From positions 3,669,649 through 3,733,648 of the forward strand of contig NC_090617.1 in NCBI RefSeq assembly GCF_004359215.1: DNA of 64,000 nt, given 5' to 3'. The position numbers were made by a program, and so were the translations under genes. Of this stretch, positions 30,901-41,738 are shown piece after piece. The notes beneath the pieces were generated by a model that did no database searches, was not told the origin of the DNA, and was given only the letters and a program-made list of their open reading frames with translations. The stretch's first letter is position 1. The number at the start of each line of letters is the position of its first letter. Source of the DNA: Bremia lactucae (lineage: Eukaryota > Oomycota > Peronosporomycetes > Peronosporales > Peronosporaceae).

Positions 30901-33469
30901 TGATGGGAATTATACTGTGGCAGGTGGGGCCACCTCGTATCTATTAAATAGCGGCGATCTACCCGACTCAGCAGCATCAACACCGACGTCTTCGGATGTT
31001 CAAGCGTCCGTGCTTTCCGGTGCAAGTGGGTCGTTCTTTGGCTTTCCTTGCCCTCCAGGATCTGGCGGTCTCTTTTGCCGATTGTGTTCCGTGGGAAAGT
31101 ACAAGTCCGAAAGCAACAGCGCTGAATGCGTGGTATGCTCGAATGCGCCATCAAATGCGCATTATGTTGGCGTTGGCGAGATAAGTGCGCGTTGTGATTG
31201 GGCGTGTGATCCTGGATACTCGGGGTACTATTGTGTGTCGCCAATACAGCAGTTGCTCGATGCCTGCGGTGGAGAATTCGGTTTTGCTCTTGTGCTAATG
31301 AGCATCGTGACGTTCTTCATCTTGCTAGGGTATGCTTGTCGAAATCGAAAGGAGCCGTCGTACACTAGGACTTACAATAGCCGCAGTGCAAAAGGTGAGC
31401 GACAACATTTGCTATCTTCTGCTGTAGCGAATTCACAGCGAAGCTTATTTACGTCGCTATTCCGGTGTTTCTACTGGTGCCGCGTGGACTATCCGAAACT
31501 TATGGAGCGTGATCTTCCAGAACACATGGCGAGGCTCTATTTTGCCGGGTACAACGACCCAGACTCTCCGCTGAAGCTTCGCTCAACGGTTCCACCAACT
31601 CTCAAAAAGGTGTTGTACGACGTGGAATTTAATAATCTAGCGAACCGAATCAATCGTGTCTTAGCGTGGCATCGTGGTCCCTGCTCTAGCTGGGGCAAGA
31701 TTGTGTACTTCCTCGTAGCAGTGTTATGCTATCCGTTTGCATCCGAGGTGAAGCAATTTCGACGTCATGTTCGAGTGAATGAGCTCAAGCGTATTGTGGG
31801 AAAATACAATCATGCATGCATGAAAGGTCCTCGAGCTCGCGGGTTGCTGAATGCTGTGAAGCTAGGCTATTGTGCGGATTATTCTCTAGTTTACCTTGAA
31901 TTGCTGTACAAGGAAAGCTCGCAGTCGGTGTGTGTGCCAACGACGAAGATTGGAAAGCCGTCGTTACCGCTAGTCTTACTATTCGCAGGTTGCGGAACCT
32001 ACTTCTCGCCGTTCTACCTAGACCCGAATGATTTGCTAATTCGATCAATTCCACAATGTCCCGAGTTAACAGCCTTTATAGACGAGCCGTGGATTGAATT
32101 CGTGGCAGAATTAAACAAATTACTACGAGTTGTCCAACAGAATAAAGATGCTCTTGTGGAATCGCTTCTTCCTGTTGCTGTGTATCTTGAGAAGCAGCGT
32201 GCAATGTCGGCAATGGGAAGCAACTCGAGTAAACTTGGTGGACTTCGGATCTACTTGGGTCGATTTTACGTCCAGGATGAATTGGATATGGGCGAGGAAT
32301 TTAAACTTGGGATCTTTCTCACTGCTGCTAATGAATCGTCAGACAGTAGCAGTAATAGTGCCAATCTCGTGCCGTCTCACATACAACCGTCGTGCTCAAA
32401 ACGATACAACAAGTACCCGAAAGATTCTCATCGTTTTAATACAAATGACGTGTATGGGTACGAGCGTGGGGATTCCTTGGATTATCTGGTATCTCGTCGT
32501 GACGACGGTAACTTTGATAATGATGCCATGCTAAATGACATGGAAGGATGGGAAACAGCGCCAAAAGATCGCGACTCATCCTCTCTCAATCGATCTAGTG
32601 AAAGTAGCCACGTTCTCCCGCTGAATCCAGTGAGTAGCATTCGAGAGGAGGCACTGCGGATCCGGTCGAACAGCTTGCACGGGGATGCTTTAAACATCAA
32701 TGGACAACCCGGACGCAGTGGGACCGCCGACGATGTGTTGGTCGTCATGGGCGCTGCTGGATTGACGAAAGCGAAACAGCCAAGCACCGCCGTACACCAT
32801 ACAATTTACGAAGGATGGCTTGGTCCCGTGGATGCTTCCCTTCCAATACCCGGGGTTTTGATCTGCGCCGACGAGCTCCGCGAGCGTCTCGCCGATCAAA
32901 GTTTTCGTCAGATGCTTCATGTATTCCTTCGCTTTCACTTGCTGCCTCGTAACTTGCCACGTAGCACTTCGCTTAGCCTTTCGTGGATGCTCAGCATTTC
33001 GCTCCTTACTCTTTTGATGGTTGATTTAGCCATCACGTTTGCTATTTTGGTGAATCTCAAGTGCGTCACGGAAGGGGAAGTTGACCATGACTGCAGCGCT
33101 TCGATTATGGTGCCCGTACTTCTCGTGCCACCGCTTGCCCTCGTCATGTCTCCCATTATGGGCATTATCTCCCTCGCTCTTTCGTCGTCAACCTTCACGC
33201 GACGATTTTCAGTGTGGAATGCGCTTTCCATGATTAGTGTCGGCATCGCCATCTTGGCGTGCATTGCGCAGTCCAGTCGTCTTGTCGCGCCGTGGTTTGC
33301 TGGTCCGCTTCCGTTGCTTCCAGTGATTGGCATGGGCGTCAAGGCGGGCCAAGCCTATCTCGTGGAACGTTACATTGCCTTTCAAGAGACCCAACGTCGG
33401 CGTCGCGGTTGGCGTGGCATCATGAAACGCCGACTGTCCGATGCAAGCATTCCAGCAGAGTCTCCTTAG
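27914..33469 (+). CDS. Giant glycine-rich transmembrane protein
   Basis: An intronless 1851-residue protein. Residues 1-29 are a signal peptide (LLLLALVAATLVPSETLN). Residues about 30-1035 form a large extracellular region with repeated Gly-rich turns (YGGGGGQR, SGGSGGSVFIAA, AGGGGRIQV, CGGGGGGGRLQL) spaced through beta-rich sequence, which suggests a beta-helix-like fold. Residues about 1045-1105 are a Cys-rich EGF/ephrin-receptor-like module (CPPGSGGLFCRLCSVGKY ... CDPGYSGYYC). A transmembrane helix follows at about 1122-1142, then a 550-residue cytoplasmic-looking region with Ser-rich acidic parts. Three or more membrane segments lie at about 1689-1795, before a short basic tail. The layout matches an uncharacterised glycine-rich family that I know from plants and oomycetes (DUF8003-like). 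A cell-surface or wall-sensing role is a guess. Confidence 0.88.
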   Translation: MALLSARHHGSQLLLLALVAATLVPSETLNEHKPHCADFRQYCAWNSSTSSCTFTKSMSFVCGPRQSLEAPVSISTEFESLMDANVVTTSSFAGDSTTKELAVAGFTCHWDVAGDLHFAPRVSVVVEGDDCLLHIGSGQMVRLGAQATLAASSLSVEASFVHLDEQAQISASYSGMFRHQQGLFTGTDVFGASYGGGGGQRLIANATMLTEQTTWGFFDARLQTVWNEFSGQKEAILKQSSSGWQLASLWTTEKDGPAFDKALNKTSSTSAYGSVVPFLLGSGSRAVIVRNNSKLIATVNGGGRIQIKASKDVVVMEEASIEANGGRAINGVSGGSGGSVFIAANALSVSGTIQAKGGDAFCSTDAVDRGITHCYPAGGGGRIQVTFMSSQLDSDAIMTTGGTLKSDQVEELLAETKRFRHVQISALAGAAGTYYQVVQQSDGVYEAQLFVDNKMQRLWPNRVQSKDGDILEMDELDTVIGGAITSVDVGDDETDFLDAVTITDGAVVATGILKLTVGDLKVLNGSFLLDALRAIPYQLSGSTSFQSTSAPPVVQICAQDIVVSSESRLMMSSCALQLSARSVSMDATAALDFSWTAQIVTSQNIHLNANVSSNLDPIISAPETTTFTVLNSTEKFNNKMLFLASEGDIFLGGFITVGALSVASKISVTITGHVEVLNIPSIKSAFHSCKEQALQPIVYLEADLEKNSSNSSPKKEASIPIIPTTLPSPSNFTLIVHARDSILLGESKEKAQEIENQLQQKDNHLPQPVGLVHGGAILLCATNLIEISSGSVISTDGMGERANQGPGMGSCASSIGGGAGYGGHGADSSVITGIGNYASGGLPYGTRSGTGMLGSGGGCVDGGSGGGIVILGASGLVLSGEVKCNGIGGANGAGGGSGGFLGLSVAQFLRGHGHISAVGGGSECIDVSTNFLGTAMRPKRSFLKAKVKTNAANEDAQAELPSTDIVPRFCGGGGGGGRLQLTGCELSTFDRCTREFDGNYTVAGGATSYLLNSGDLPDSAASTPTSSDVQASVLSGASGSFFGFPCPPGSGGLFCRLCSVGKYKSESNSAECVVCSNAPSNAHYVGVGEISARCDWACDPGYSGYYCVSPIQQLLDACGGEFGFALVLMSIVTFFILLGYACRNRKEPSYTRTYNSRSAKGERQHLLSSAVANSQRSLFTSLFRCFYWCRVDYPKLMERDLPEHMARLYFAGYNDPDSPLKLRSTVPPTLKKVLYDVEFNNLANRINRVLAWHRGPCSSWGKIVYFLVAVLCYPFASEVKQFRRHVRVNELKRIVGKYNHACMKGPRARGLLNAVKLGYCADYSLVYLELLYKESSQSVCVPTTKIGKPSLPLVLLFAGCGTYFSPFYLDPNDLLIRSIPQCPELTAFIDEPWIEFVAELNKLLRVVQQNKDALVESLLPVAVYLEKQRAMSAMGSNSSKLGGLRIYLGRFYVQDELDMGEEFKLGIFLTAANESSDSSSNSANLVPSHIQPSCSKRYNKYPKDSHRFNTNDVYGYERGDSLDYLVSRRDDGNFDNDAMLNDMEGWETAPKDRDSSSLNRSSESSHVLPLNPVSSIREEALRIRSNSLHGDALNINGQPGRSGTADDVLVVMGAAGLTKAKQPSTAVHHTIYEGWLGPVDASLPIPGVLICADELRERLADQSFRQMLHVFLRFHLLPRNLPRSTSLSLSWMLSISLLTLLMVDLAITFAILVNLKCVTEGEVDHDCSASIMVPVLLVPPLALVMSPIMGIISLALSSSTFTRRFSVWNALSMISVGIAILACIAQSSRLVAPWFAGPLPLLPVIGMGVKAGQAYLVERYIAFQETQRRRRGWRGIMKRRLSDASIPAESP

Positions 33470-34439
33470 TAAGTACGCTCGCGCTTGTTGGTTCATAGGT
33501 CTATTTAATTGACCGCACACTTCTGTCACGTACATGAAGCGCGTCTCCTTCGACAAGCCGAGCAGAGTTTCGTCCCATGTCGACTCCGCCAGGTCAAGAT
33601 GACCAAGGATTTACTCGATACGGTTCGACCTGAGAGTAGTGATGTACAATTTTAAATGGCAAAGATGGTAAGTAAAATGTCAAACAGGGGCGGACGATAC
33701 TCGTTCGTGAAAGTGTTTAAGAGGTGCTGAAAGCTCATTAAATAATGTATATATGATTCACGTGACGCCTGTGAGACGCATGCAAGACATGGGCAAGATT
33801 CTTTATCAACTTTAGCATGACTAGATCCCATTAATCGTGGTCACTAAATTGATATTGGCGTCTATTTTTAATAACCGTAATGCTGAACGACGACTTGTGA
33901 GCATGAAAAATGTGATACCATTCTAGTGTTTTAAGCTAAGAAAATACGAGCTGTAAGATCATCGCAAAATAATTACTAGGCCATTGAATAAAGAAAGTAA
34001 GATCGTCAAATAAATTAGACATAGAAAGGCATGGGAATATTATGGAATGACATTTGTTTGTGGCCGTCGGTATAGCGACACCCCCATTTTGGTATAGCGA
34101 CACCCCACTTCACATATGCTTGTAAATGGTGTAACCGGTAACATTGAGGGGAAAGTCAGCCATGCGGCATCCTTTCGTTACATGCTCTTTAAGAGCTAGA
34201 CGAAATGTCTATTGATGAGTGCGGTCGAGCCTTTAAGGCTGACGATGTATCTGAAATGGTGGTCATTCGACCAACGATTGAGTTAAACTCATCGTCACTT
34301 CTAGACAGCAATCAGCTGGGAACGAGGATCCCAGCTGTCATGTGAAGGTGGATAACCACGCCAGCGAACAGGATAACTCGTTCGCTGCCGTGACATCGAA
34401 TCGAGACGAAGCACTAGTGAATACGCTTTTGTATTAAAC
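33470..34439. other. Intergenic; no supported gene
   Basis: The 3' flank of the 1851-residue gene, then AT-rich DNA. Contains the small duplication at 34069-34106. No gene is supported. Confidence 0.55.
34069..34106 (-). repeat. Duplicated LTR-start-like motif
   Basis: GGTATAGCGACACCCC occurs twice, 22 bases apart. On the minus strand each copy reads GGGG-TGTCGCTATACC, a purine tract followed by TG, as at a polypurine-tract/LTR boundary. It may be the remnant of a retroelement 3' end. Confidence 0.4.
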
Positions 34440-34778
34440 AAAGCGTGCATCAGCTGACGCAGTCGGTGATTGCCTTGATCTTTTCGAGATCAAAGCTCAC
34501 GCCGTGTTTACCGACGATGCACCCAACTGCCGGCTGTGTTAATGCACAGGCAGCGCCAACGGTCCACCACTTCAAAAGGTCGAAGTTGATACTACGGCAG
34601 ACGAAACGTCTGCCGCAAGAAACAATAATGCGTCGCCCGCGGCTGCATGAACTGCAGCCGAAGACGCCGCACTATTCGCATATACTGGCAACAACAAGCG
34701 AGATAAAAGCTCGTTGATGCAAGCCTGGACGCGTTTATTTGCAATGTCAAAGACATTGGATGCAAAGCCTGGTTTCAA
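34440..34778 (-). pseudogene. Fragments of Gypsy-associated ORFs
   Basis: On the minus strand, about 34580-34690 reads SSAAVHAAAGDALLFLAADV. This is close to the ORF at the right end of the window (SAAVRAAAGDALLSLAVDV at 63.75-63.82 kb), with about half of the base differences silent. Further left (about 34470-34520) GKHGVSFDLEKIKAIT resembles the thumb/connection part of a Gypsy reverse transcriptase. The two should not be adjacent in an intact element, so this is a recombined scrap. Confidence 0.5.
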
Positions 34779-34939
34779 AGACTTAACACGATTCTCTATA
34801 CCAGCAGCTGGTACAGCTATTTTAATTAGATACTATGCACCAAAACAGAATGATGCTTTAAATAACTCACTCAAAATTAACTCACCCCATTATTTGTACT
34901 TGCATAATCTACTTCCACTGCAATAATGTCTCTAACCTC

Positions 34940-36286
34940 CTTCAAACTGCACCTATAGTTCCCTTGAGCTTGCAGAGGAAGCAGTAAAAAAACTCGCCTT
35001 GCAGAAGGGTTATGCAACTAAAAGGTGGTCCAAAAAGATAGTTCTGACAATGTGCGGAAAGTTTGGCTTGGTTGTGCCCATGGTGGAACACACCAACAAA
35101 TGGTTGCACAAGTTCGGAAGACAAGCGCTCGATGTCTAGCTTGTCCCTGGTCAACCATCCTACAGAGGAGAAGCCAAGATGAATGGACTGCCACTGTTGA
35201 CAATGGCGATCATAACCATGCAGCAGCAGCAAACGTGGCAGCTCACCCTGTGGCTCGCACTTTAACATCACAACAAGTGGGAACTGTTGCATTGATGATT
35301 TAAGTGGGGCCAATCCTGTTGCTATACTGAAGACACTAAAAGCATCCGATATAATATGAAGAGTCATTGGACAGGATATTTAGAACATCAGAAAGCAAGA
35401 GCAACAACAATTCCTTACGGGTTGAGCATCACTGGAAGCTCTTCTAGAAACCCTTGGAAAAGAAGATGTTTACCATGCATTTGAGAGAAATTCAACAGGA
35501 CAACTCTCAAACCTAGGAGGTCATGCTATAGTTAAAAAATGGATAGCAATTTCTACTGGCAACTTACTAGTTGTCTATGAAAAGCTGCTTCTTGCATGTC
35601 AGCAGCAGGAGGCTATCAGCTATCAGGTAGCTTATGATCAATCTCATAATTTGATCCAGTTGCGAAATGGATTCTGGACTGCATTGAATAGAAAGATATA
35701 TCATTTTGCTCTAAAGACGGTTAGTTCTGCCTTACTAAATGTCTTTCAGTCATAAGCTTTTCTGACACTTTACTAAACACAGGTACACAATCAGTATCAA
35801 AAGGCACTGCCGAATGAGGATGAGAGCATAAATCTCTGTAGCAATTACGGATAACCTTGCTTCCACATCATCAGGCATCTGCATGCTGCAAATGAGAATC
35901 TGACTTTGGACCATTTTGACTCACATTGGTGGCTGCATAAGCCAGTAGAACCAGCCAACATTTCTTTTATTGCTGCAAGAGCATTTACAAATGTTATTTT
36001 TCATCTTCAAGAGCAACATGCAATCCTGCCTCCACACCAGCAGCTACTCCTTTGACAAAACTTAATGAGAGCAAATGAGGATTTTCATTTCAGAGATCCT
36101 GTGTTGAGACGGCAGCGTGGACGGCCCACTGGAAGTACACGACGTGATCCCTCAGCTTTTGAATGTGTGGATGGAACAGCAGGCACTTCTGCAGCATATG
36201 GCCGGAAGCGAAACTGTGGTGAATGTCAAGCAGAGGAACATAACAAAAAGACATGCCCTGAACGCGAAAGACAATTCCTGAACTGA
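34940..36286 (+). pseudogene. MULE/FAR1-type transposase relic
   Basis: From the 5' side, an N-terminal FAR1-like DNA-binding block is visible in two frames (YATKRWSKK, then VRKVWLGCAHGG, DNGDHNHAAAANVAAHPV) at about 34970-35290. It is followed by a heavily frameshifted middle. The C-terminus at 36065-36286 has GRPTGSTRRDPSAFE and a zinc knuckle CGECQAEEHNKKTCPERE. This order, FAR1/WRKY-GCM1 zinc region, MULE transposase and C-terminal knuckle, is that of Mutator-like elements. Many stops; inactive. Confidence 0.65.
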
Positions 36287-36830
36287 TGTAACAGGCTTTT
36301 AAAGCACTGAATCCAGAAAATTTGAAGAAGTACCTTTATGGACACCCTCAAATAATATATGAACTTGTACTTACCGAAGAATGTTTGCTTGTCAGTGAAA
36401 ATAGGAGATGTTGACAATGGAACTTTAACATCCTTTCGTATCAGCTTTGGCTTGATAAATAGGAGCTGCAAAAACGCAGCCCATACCATACAATATACGT
36501 CCTAAAATTTGCGCATTGGGGAAGCCTTGTCAATCCATCTGCACAATTCTCGTCAAGATGCCAAACTAGATGTAGTACAGTTTGGAGGACTCTCATCTCT
36601 AGCGCAAGAAGCGCTCGTTCTTCGATGGACCTTCTGCCGAGGAGTATGGGTCTCGTCTTGCACTGCAAAACGAGACCCGGAACGCCCAATCAGTTGGGAA
36701 CGAGGTTTTCAACTATCATGCGAGATTGGATACCCTCGCCAACGAATGAGATAGCTCGTTCAAACCCTCTTTGTCTCACGGTGCTTCAAGGTTCTTTTAT
36801 CAATAAACCGCTTCTCACCACCTCAATACA
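36287..36830. other. Junction between MULE relic and Gypsy B
   Basis: No gene. The 3' LTR of the Gypsy B element should lie here but is not recognisable, so that element appears truncated. Short frames at 36441-36754 have no domain. Confidence 0.5.
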
Positions 36831-37346
36831 TCAATGGATGTGAAGGGGAAGGATATATCGGATTTGCCTCGTTTGACGAACCCGAATCAACATCGCGTTT
36901 GGGATCACGTCCTTATTATTCAAGGTAGGCTCTTGACCACGAGCAATCTCGTCGCCGCGAGTTAGCGGTGACAGTCGACAATGTGTTTCGTGACCAGTTA
37001 ATAAATTGTGCGCAGGTTGTGACTGATCAAATGGCGAATAAAAGGACACATCAGTCCCTTCAAAACGAGCTGTTGACAACTCGTCAGAAGATCTCTTCAT
37101 TGAAGGAAAGAGTGGATCGTCTGGCTCAGGAGAATCAGACCCTGTTCTAAGACAATAAGGCTTTGGCTCGGAACCATCGGAGGAAGCCTCGTACTGATGG
37201 TATTGGCGGAGACGCCAAACATAAAGCGTGGGATGCGTACGCATACAATGAGGCAGCCCGATCGTGTATGCATTGCCTTGGCGATGGTATACACGAAATG
37301 GGCCGATATACCTGGGCAGTAATTTATTACTGCCTACATACTTCAC
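36831..37346 (-). pseudogene. Gypsy integrase C-terminal end
   Basis: The 171-residue frame begins with KLLPRYIGPFRVYHRQGNAY and THPTLYVWRLRQYH, the C-terminal DNA-binding/chromo-like domain of Ty3/Gypsy integrase. It then has a Ser/Pro-rich tail. Confidence 0.8.
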
Positions 37347-37385
37347 AAAATGCTTCGGTATTTTTTTTTACCGTAGAGAGTAGCA

Positions 37386-38395
37386 CTAGATCATTAATTT
37401 TAAATGAATGAACATTTGCTCTTCCATGTTTGTCTGCATTCCGTTTCTGTCGGTCGACCACATCAGCGATGGAATCCTAAACGAAACGGACCTCTGCTTC
37501 TCTAGCCAGCAGGAAATCACCTGCTGACTTGGTTTTATTTTTGTTTTCAGTACGACCGGCTCGCACTTCGGAGATATTAATCTCTTCATCATTGATAATT
37601 TTATCATTTTCAATAATAATTTTGTTTTCGATGCTGAGTCGTTCAGCATCGTTATCTAGGTCAGTAAAAGCATTATGGTTATTACTGAGTTTGTCCACTT
37701 CAATGTTTGCTAACTCAACATTGGAATCCTTCGCCTTGACCTTATGGCTTATGCTTAGAGAGCAGGAGCCAAAAGCTTCCTTGCTTGAGCGCCCCCCCCC
37801 CTATGAAGGGGTTACTCCCAAACAGGGTAGGTATACGAGAGTGGCGTAAGCCATTGACCAAAAACGGTGTATGCTTTGTAGAAGCATGCACTGAATTGTT
37901 AATGGCAAAATCTACCATCGGCAAGAACTCGCTTCAACTCTCAGAAGAGTGGACGTATCCGCGAAGTATCTCTTCGATAATACGGTTTGCACGCTCCGTC
38001 CGATCATATGTTTCAGGATGATCAGAAGTTAACAATTTTATTTTTTTTGAATGTTTTGGACACGGTTTACCAAAATTCCGCCGTGAATCTAGGGTCTTGA
38101 TCTAAGACCAGTTTACGGGGGAACCCATGGAGTTGAAATATCGTGTCCATAAAGACACGAGCACAGGCTTTGGCTGTGATTGACTCCGGAACGGCAGCGA
38201 GATGTACCATCTTGCTAAAACGGTCAACGAAATAAGAATGTAATTATTCTTGTGGTCTCTTCGAGGAATCCGAAGACGAAGTCCATAGCTACGAACACTC
38301 TGTCGTAACAGGCAGAGGTTGTAACGGAGCACGGGATGCGACTGCAAAGTCGCTGGCGTCACAGACCACATGAAAAATTTGGTCTTGGTCATCAA
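37386..38395 (-). pseudogene. Gypsy integrase core, frameshifted
   Basis: Pieces include FGFPRRDHKNNYILISLTV-like sequence near 38250-38300 in mixed frames, and then MVDFAINNSVHASTKHTPFL at 37924-37850, the conserved end of the rve core. A run of C's at 37791-37800 marks one frameshift. A downstream stretch (37698-37477) is AKT-rich linker. Confidence 0.7.
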
Positions 38396-39505
38396 TCATC
38401 AGGGTTGACGATTGCATCAAGCATTTCTTGGTACCCTCGAAGGAACGCTGGCAATCAGGCTCCATGATAATTTGATATTTTTCTTCAACAAAGAAGAAAG
38501 ACGAGCAGTCAATTTGGCATAATAGAGTGAGTACATGTGCAGGTATGCCGCTAAACCGAGGAATTTTTAAGTCCCTTTACATCGACTTGTAGAGGCCAAT
38601 CGGTGGTCACCTTGATCTTTTCTGGGGGCGAACACCTTGTTTTCCCACGATGCACCCATGAAGTAATATTCACTTGCAGCAAATATACAATTCTTGAGAT
38701 TCGCATACCCATATTTCAACTCGTGCTTATGCATAAGTGTAAGAACGGACGTGGGTACAATGTACTTTAACGTCCGACTTTCCGTTCATGTCTCTGCTAT
38801 GAACGAAGACGTCATCAAAGTAGATCGGTGCAAAATCCCGCACCATTCTCAACAGATTTGTTACACATCAGTTAAATGTCGCAGGGGCATTACTAAGTCC
38901 CTGTGAAATGACTAGACCTCCGATAGCATAAAGCTTGGGGTCCTTACTTCTGTGAACGGAATATCTTGTTCACGAATGAGGATCTGATAGAATCCAGCCA
39001 TCAGATCCATTGACGAAAAGATAGTACTCTTTGACATAACATCAATGATTGCGTTTTTTTCGTGGTATCAGCGTTTGAGCCGGTATAGTTGCAGCGTTCA
39101 GTTTGTTGAATGCATGCACTATCCGCCATCCTCCTGTTGCTCTTCGCACACAAAAGGTCGGAGAACTATGGGAGAAATTAATACACTCACATGGCCCGCT
39201 GCTAAACGTTCGGCAAAGACTTTGTCGATCGCTATTAATTATTTACGAGGCAATGGCCATTGCTTCATGACACAGTATTTCGAACCTGGAATTAGGTCAA
39301 TTTCGTGTTGAGTGCCTCTGTCCTTAGGCAACTCGCACGGTACTGATTCAGGGAAGACATCCTTAAATACCTTTAAATTGTTATATAAAGGGTTTGTTTT
39401 TAAAGATTTGTCCATCGATGAGTTACTGAGAAATCGTTCGTTCTCAGAAATTCTACCGCCGATCGAATATTGGCCACGTAGTTTACATGTGTGACAAGTA
39501 CGCAA
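38300..39505 (-). pseudogene. Gypsy reverse transcriptase and RNase H start
   Basis: The frame 39505-39239 holds DVFPESVPCELPKDRGTQHE, the RT N-terminus. Further on, the polymerase active site reads FAPIYFDDVFVHSRD near 38800-38850 (YFDD instead of the common YLDD/FIDD). RNase H starts with VVCDASDFAV near 38350 and then jumps into integrase, so most of RNase H is deleted. Confidence 0.8.
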
Positions 39506-40500
39506 ATCTGCTTGACGCCACTTGAGTTACCTCCGAAGTTGACTTCCGAAGTGCTTATAGATCACGTGTATAACCGCCTACACTTGATCCATTGTTTACT
39601 AATACATTGATTGTCTCAGTTTCTTTTCAAAATTACCTGGGAACCTTTGACCACAGGTTTCATGGGACTTATTCCCACAAGTTTTTTTTTGGGGTATTCT
39701 CCTCTACTGCCTCTAGCTGTGGTTGCGCTACCACGGCGAGATTCTCTACAATCGACTCTCCAGTGGATCTAGGACTTTCGCACTGTCTCTTATAGACTGG
39801 CGTTTAAAAATTTCTTGGACGTTGCTTTTCAATCAAGCATCCTTGTTTCGTATCACTCAGCTTATTCGAGTGGTCGAATTTTGACGCTGCCTGTGCTTGT
39901 GCAGAGCCGTCGAATCAAACTCCACAATGTGTCGGGTATTCATACCGAGGATTTGTGGAGTCATGCTAACGACCGAACCACAAGTGATGCCATCGCACTC
40001 ACTCGTAGGTTATTAACTCGCTTGTGGACGCTCCAAGACGTTCATCAATTGGTTATCTGATGAATAAGAGACAGGCATCGTCACGACTTGATGCTGCCAA
40101 GTTATACATGACTCGTACTTTCTCAACCCAAGGATGACATTAAATTTGTCATTCAAATCTAGTACGATGAAATCATCATTGTACTGTTTACCCTTTAACG
40201 TGTATTGGAAATCGACTACATGTTTTTAACTGTTACAGATGCGCCTGTTGCTAGGCGCACTATCATTCTCGTTGAAGGGATATCGCGCTCATAAATTTAA
40301 GCATGCGATTTTTTAGCGATTGGCGTCTATTAAAAATTATTTGACGCCCCACAATCGACTTGGGACTTAAGTGACAACTAATTAGACACTTAAATTCTTT
40401 GGGTGGTGAGGTTAACATCATCCCCTGGGCAGTTACAAATTGTGCGTGAGGAGTTTTTTTTGTTAAAAAGCCTACGAATTCTTTGACGTTGCTGGATCAG
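39506..40500 (-). pseudogene. Gypsy protease region, unreadable
   Basis: Between RT and gag the element should encode protease. Only scraps such as NRRQSL near 40340 can be recognised; the active site cannot be read in one frame. Plus-strand frames (39592-40060) are antisense. Confidence 0.45.
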
Positions 40501-41640
40501 TAGGGCGCTCCGCACCTACTGACTTCGACCGTTTTGACGATCCGCCTCGCCGTTGCGATTTCGCAACAGCGTCGGATCCGCGTCCTCCATCATTTCTAGC
40601 AAGAGGACGGTATTTTCGCCTAGTATTTTAGGCACTGGCCGTGGGCCACTACACTCATAGGAGTAGTGGCCCATTTTTGACAGCGATTACATTTTCGTAA
40701 TCGCTTGTAAATTGAAGAGCAAGGTTTCTCGCTTTCTACATACGAGAGATCCATGGGTTAATGACCTCCGTTTTCTTGTCGTCTCGGTGGACGATAAGCA
40801 CCAGAGTGGACAAAAGCCTGTTAAAGATTAAAGTCCTCCTGTTCCGCTGTAGAGATCACTTGGTCTAGCGACCTCTAATTCTAGCCGGAACAGGTGGGTC
40901 TTAACAGGATCGTCTGCAAAGACCTTTTGTAAACCCAGTTGCCTGTCTTTGTTCATCTATTCCACTGACTAACGATACAATTGACCAGGTATCGTGTATG
41001 TTGGGCATAAGCGTAAGTGGCTCACTTGTCTGCTTCAAATCCAGGAGCTCGGCTTGAGCCCTGAATTCCGCACGTGGTGGCTCAAATGTTTGTCTGAGCC
41101 GGGATTTATAGACCTCGTATGACCCAAAGATTAATGAGTCTTGAAGCTTGAGCGCCAGGGTCCAAGATTTGGCACGTCCGGCTAAGTTGGACATGCCAAA
41201 TTTACTTCGTCGCATCATCCGTGATACGACGAGCTTCTATGGCATCGTCAAATTCGACGAACCCTCTCAAGACGGAGTCGGCTTCGACTGCTTTGAACTT
41301 TAAGATTTCGAGCTTTAAGCTTTCAGGTCGACGCGGAAGCGTCAGACCATTAGCAGCTTGTAATTGCTGCTGCCTCAACAGTTCCATCTGATGAGTACCC
41401 TGTTCTCTCAACACCTCCATGTGTTGAGAGCCTTGCTGATAAAGCAAGGCAACTTTCTCTTGAGCCCCGTCGAATTCGTTTTAAATGAAATCGGCTACGG
41501 CCGCCTGCTGTTCATCTCTGCTTTGAGTGAACAGCATAGCGCCAACGGCTGGCGCGCCTAAGACCGAACTTATTGGCTTGGTCGCTCTCCATTCGACGTC
41601 ACTCAAACGAGAAAACCTTTCACGTGTTGCGTGATAACCT
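40501..41640 (-). pseudogene. Gypsy gag, coiled coil and capsid
   Basis: Frame 41447-41202 (QQGSQHMEVLREQGTHQMEL, then VEFDDAIEARRI) and frame 41218-40901 (LAGRAKSWTLALKLQDSLIF, RQTFEPPRAEFRAQAELL) give the coiled-coil and capsid parts. A knuckle-like CNRCQK follows near 40700. It matches the family A gag at 1870-2833 block by block. Confidence 0.8.
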
Positions 41641-41720
41641 TTCTGAGGGGCTTAAAAACTCTCTCCTTCTTCATCCAATATACTTATGTTTAATGGAATG
41701 CGCGTGAGCCGTTAAACGGA

Positions 41721-41736
41721 CTTCGAAGTGCTACCA
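41721..41736 (-). promoter_or_regulatory. Primer-binding site
   Basis: On the minus strand TGGTAGCACTTCGAAG starts two bases after the LTR end. It shares its first eleven bases with the site at 1816. Confidence 0.65.
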
Positions 41737-41738
41737 TG

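Noticed and set aside
28181..33556. Many 60-140-codon frames on both strands inside the 1851-codon gene
   Set aside because: All overlap the long coding frame and lack domains; the Gly-rich repeats generate Pro-rich antisense frames.
34069..34106. CRISPR-like or satellite repeat
   Set aside because: Only two short copies and no regular spacing; a retroelement boundary explains it better.
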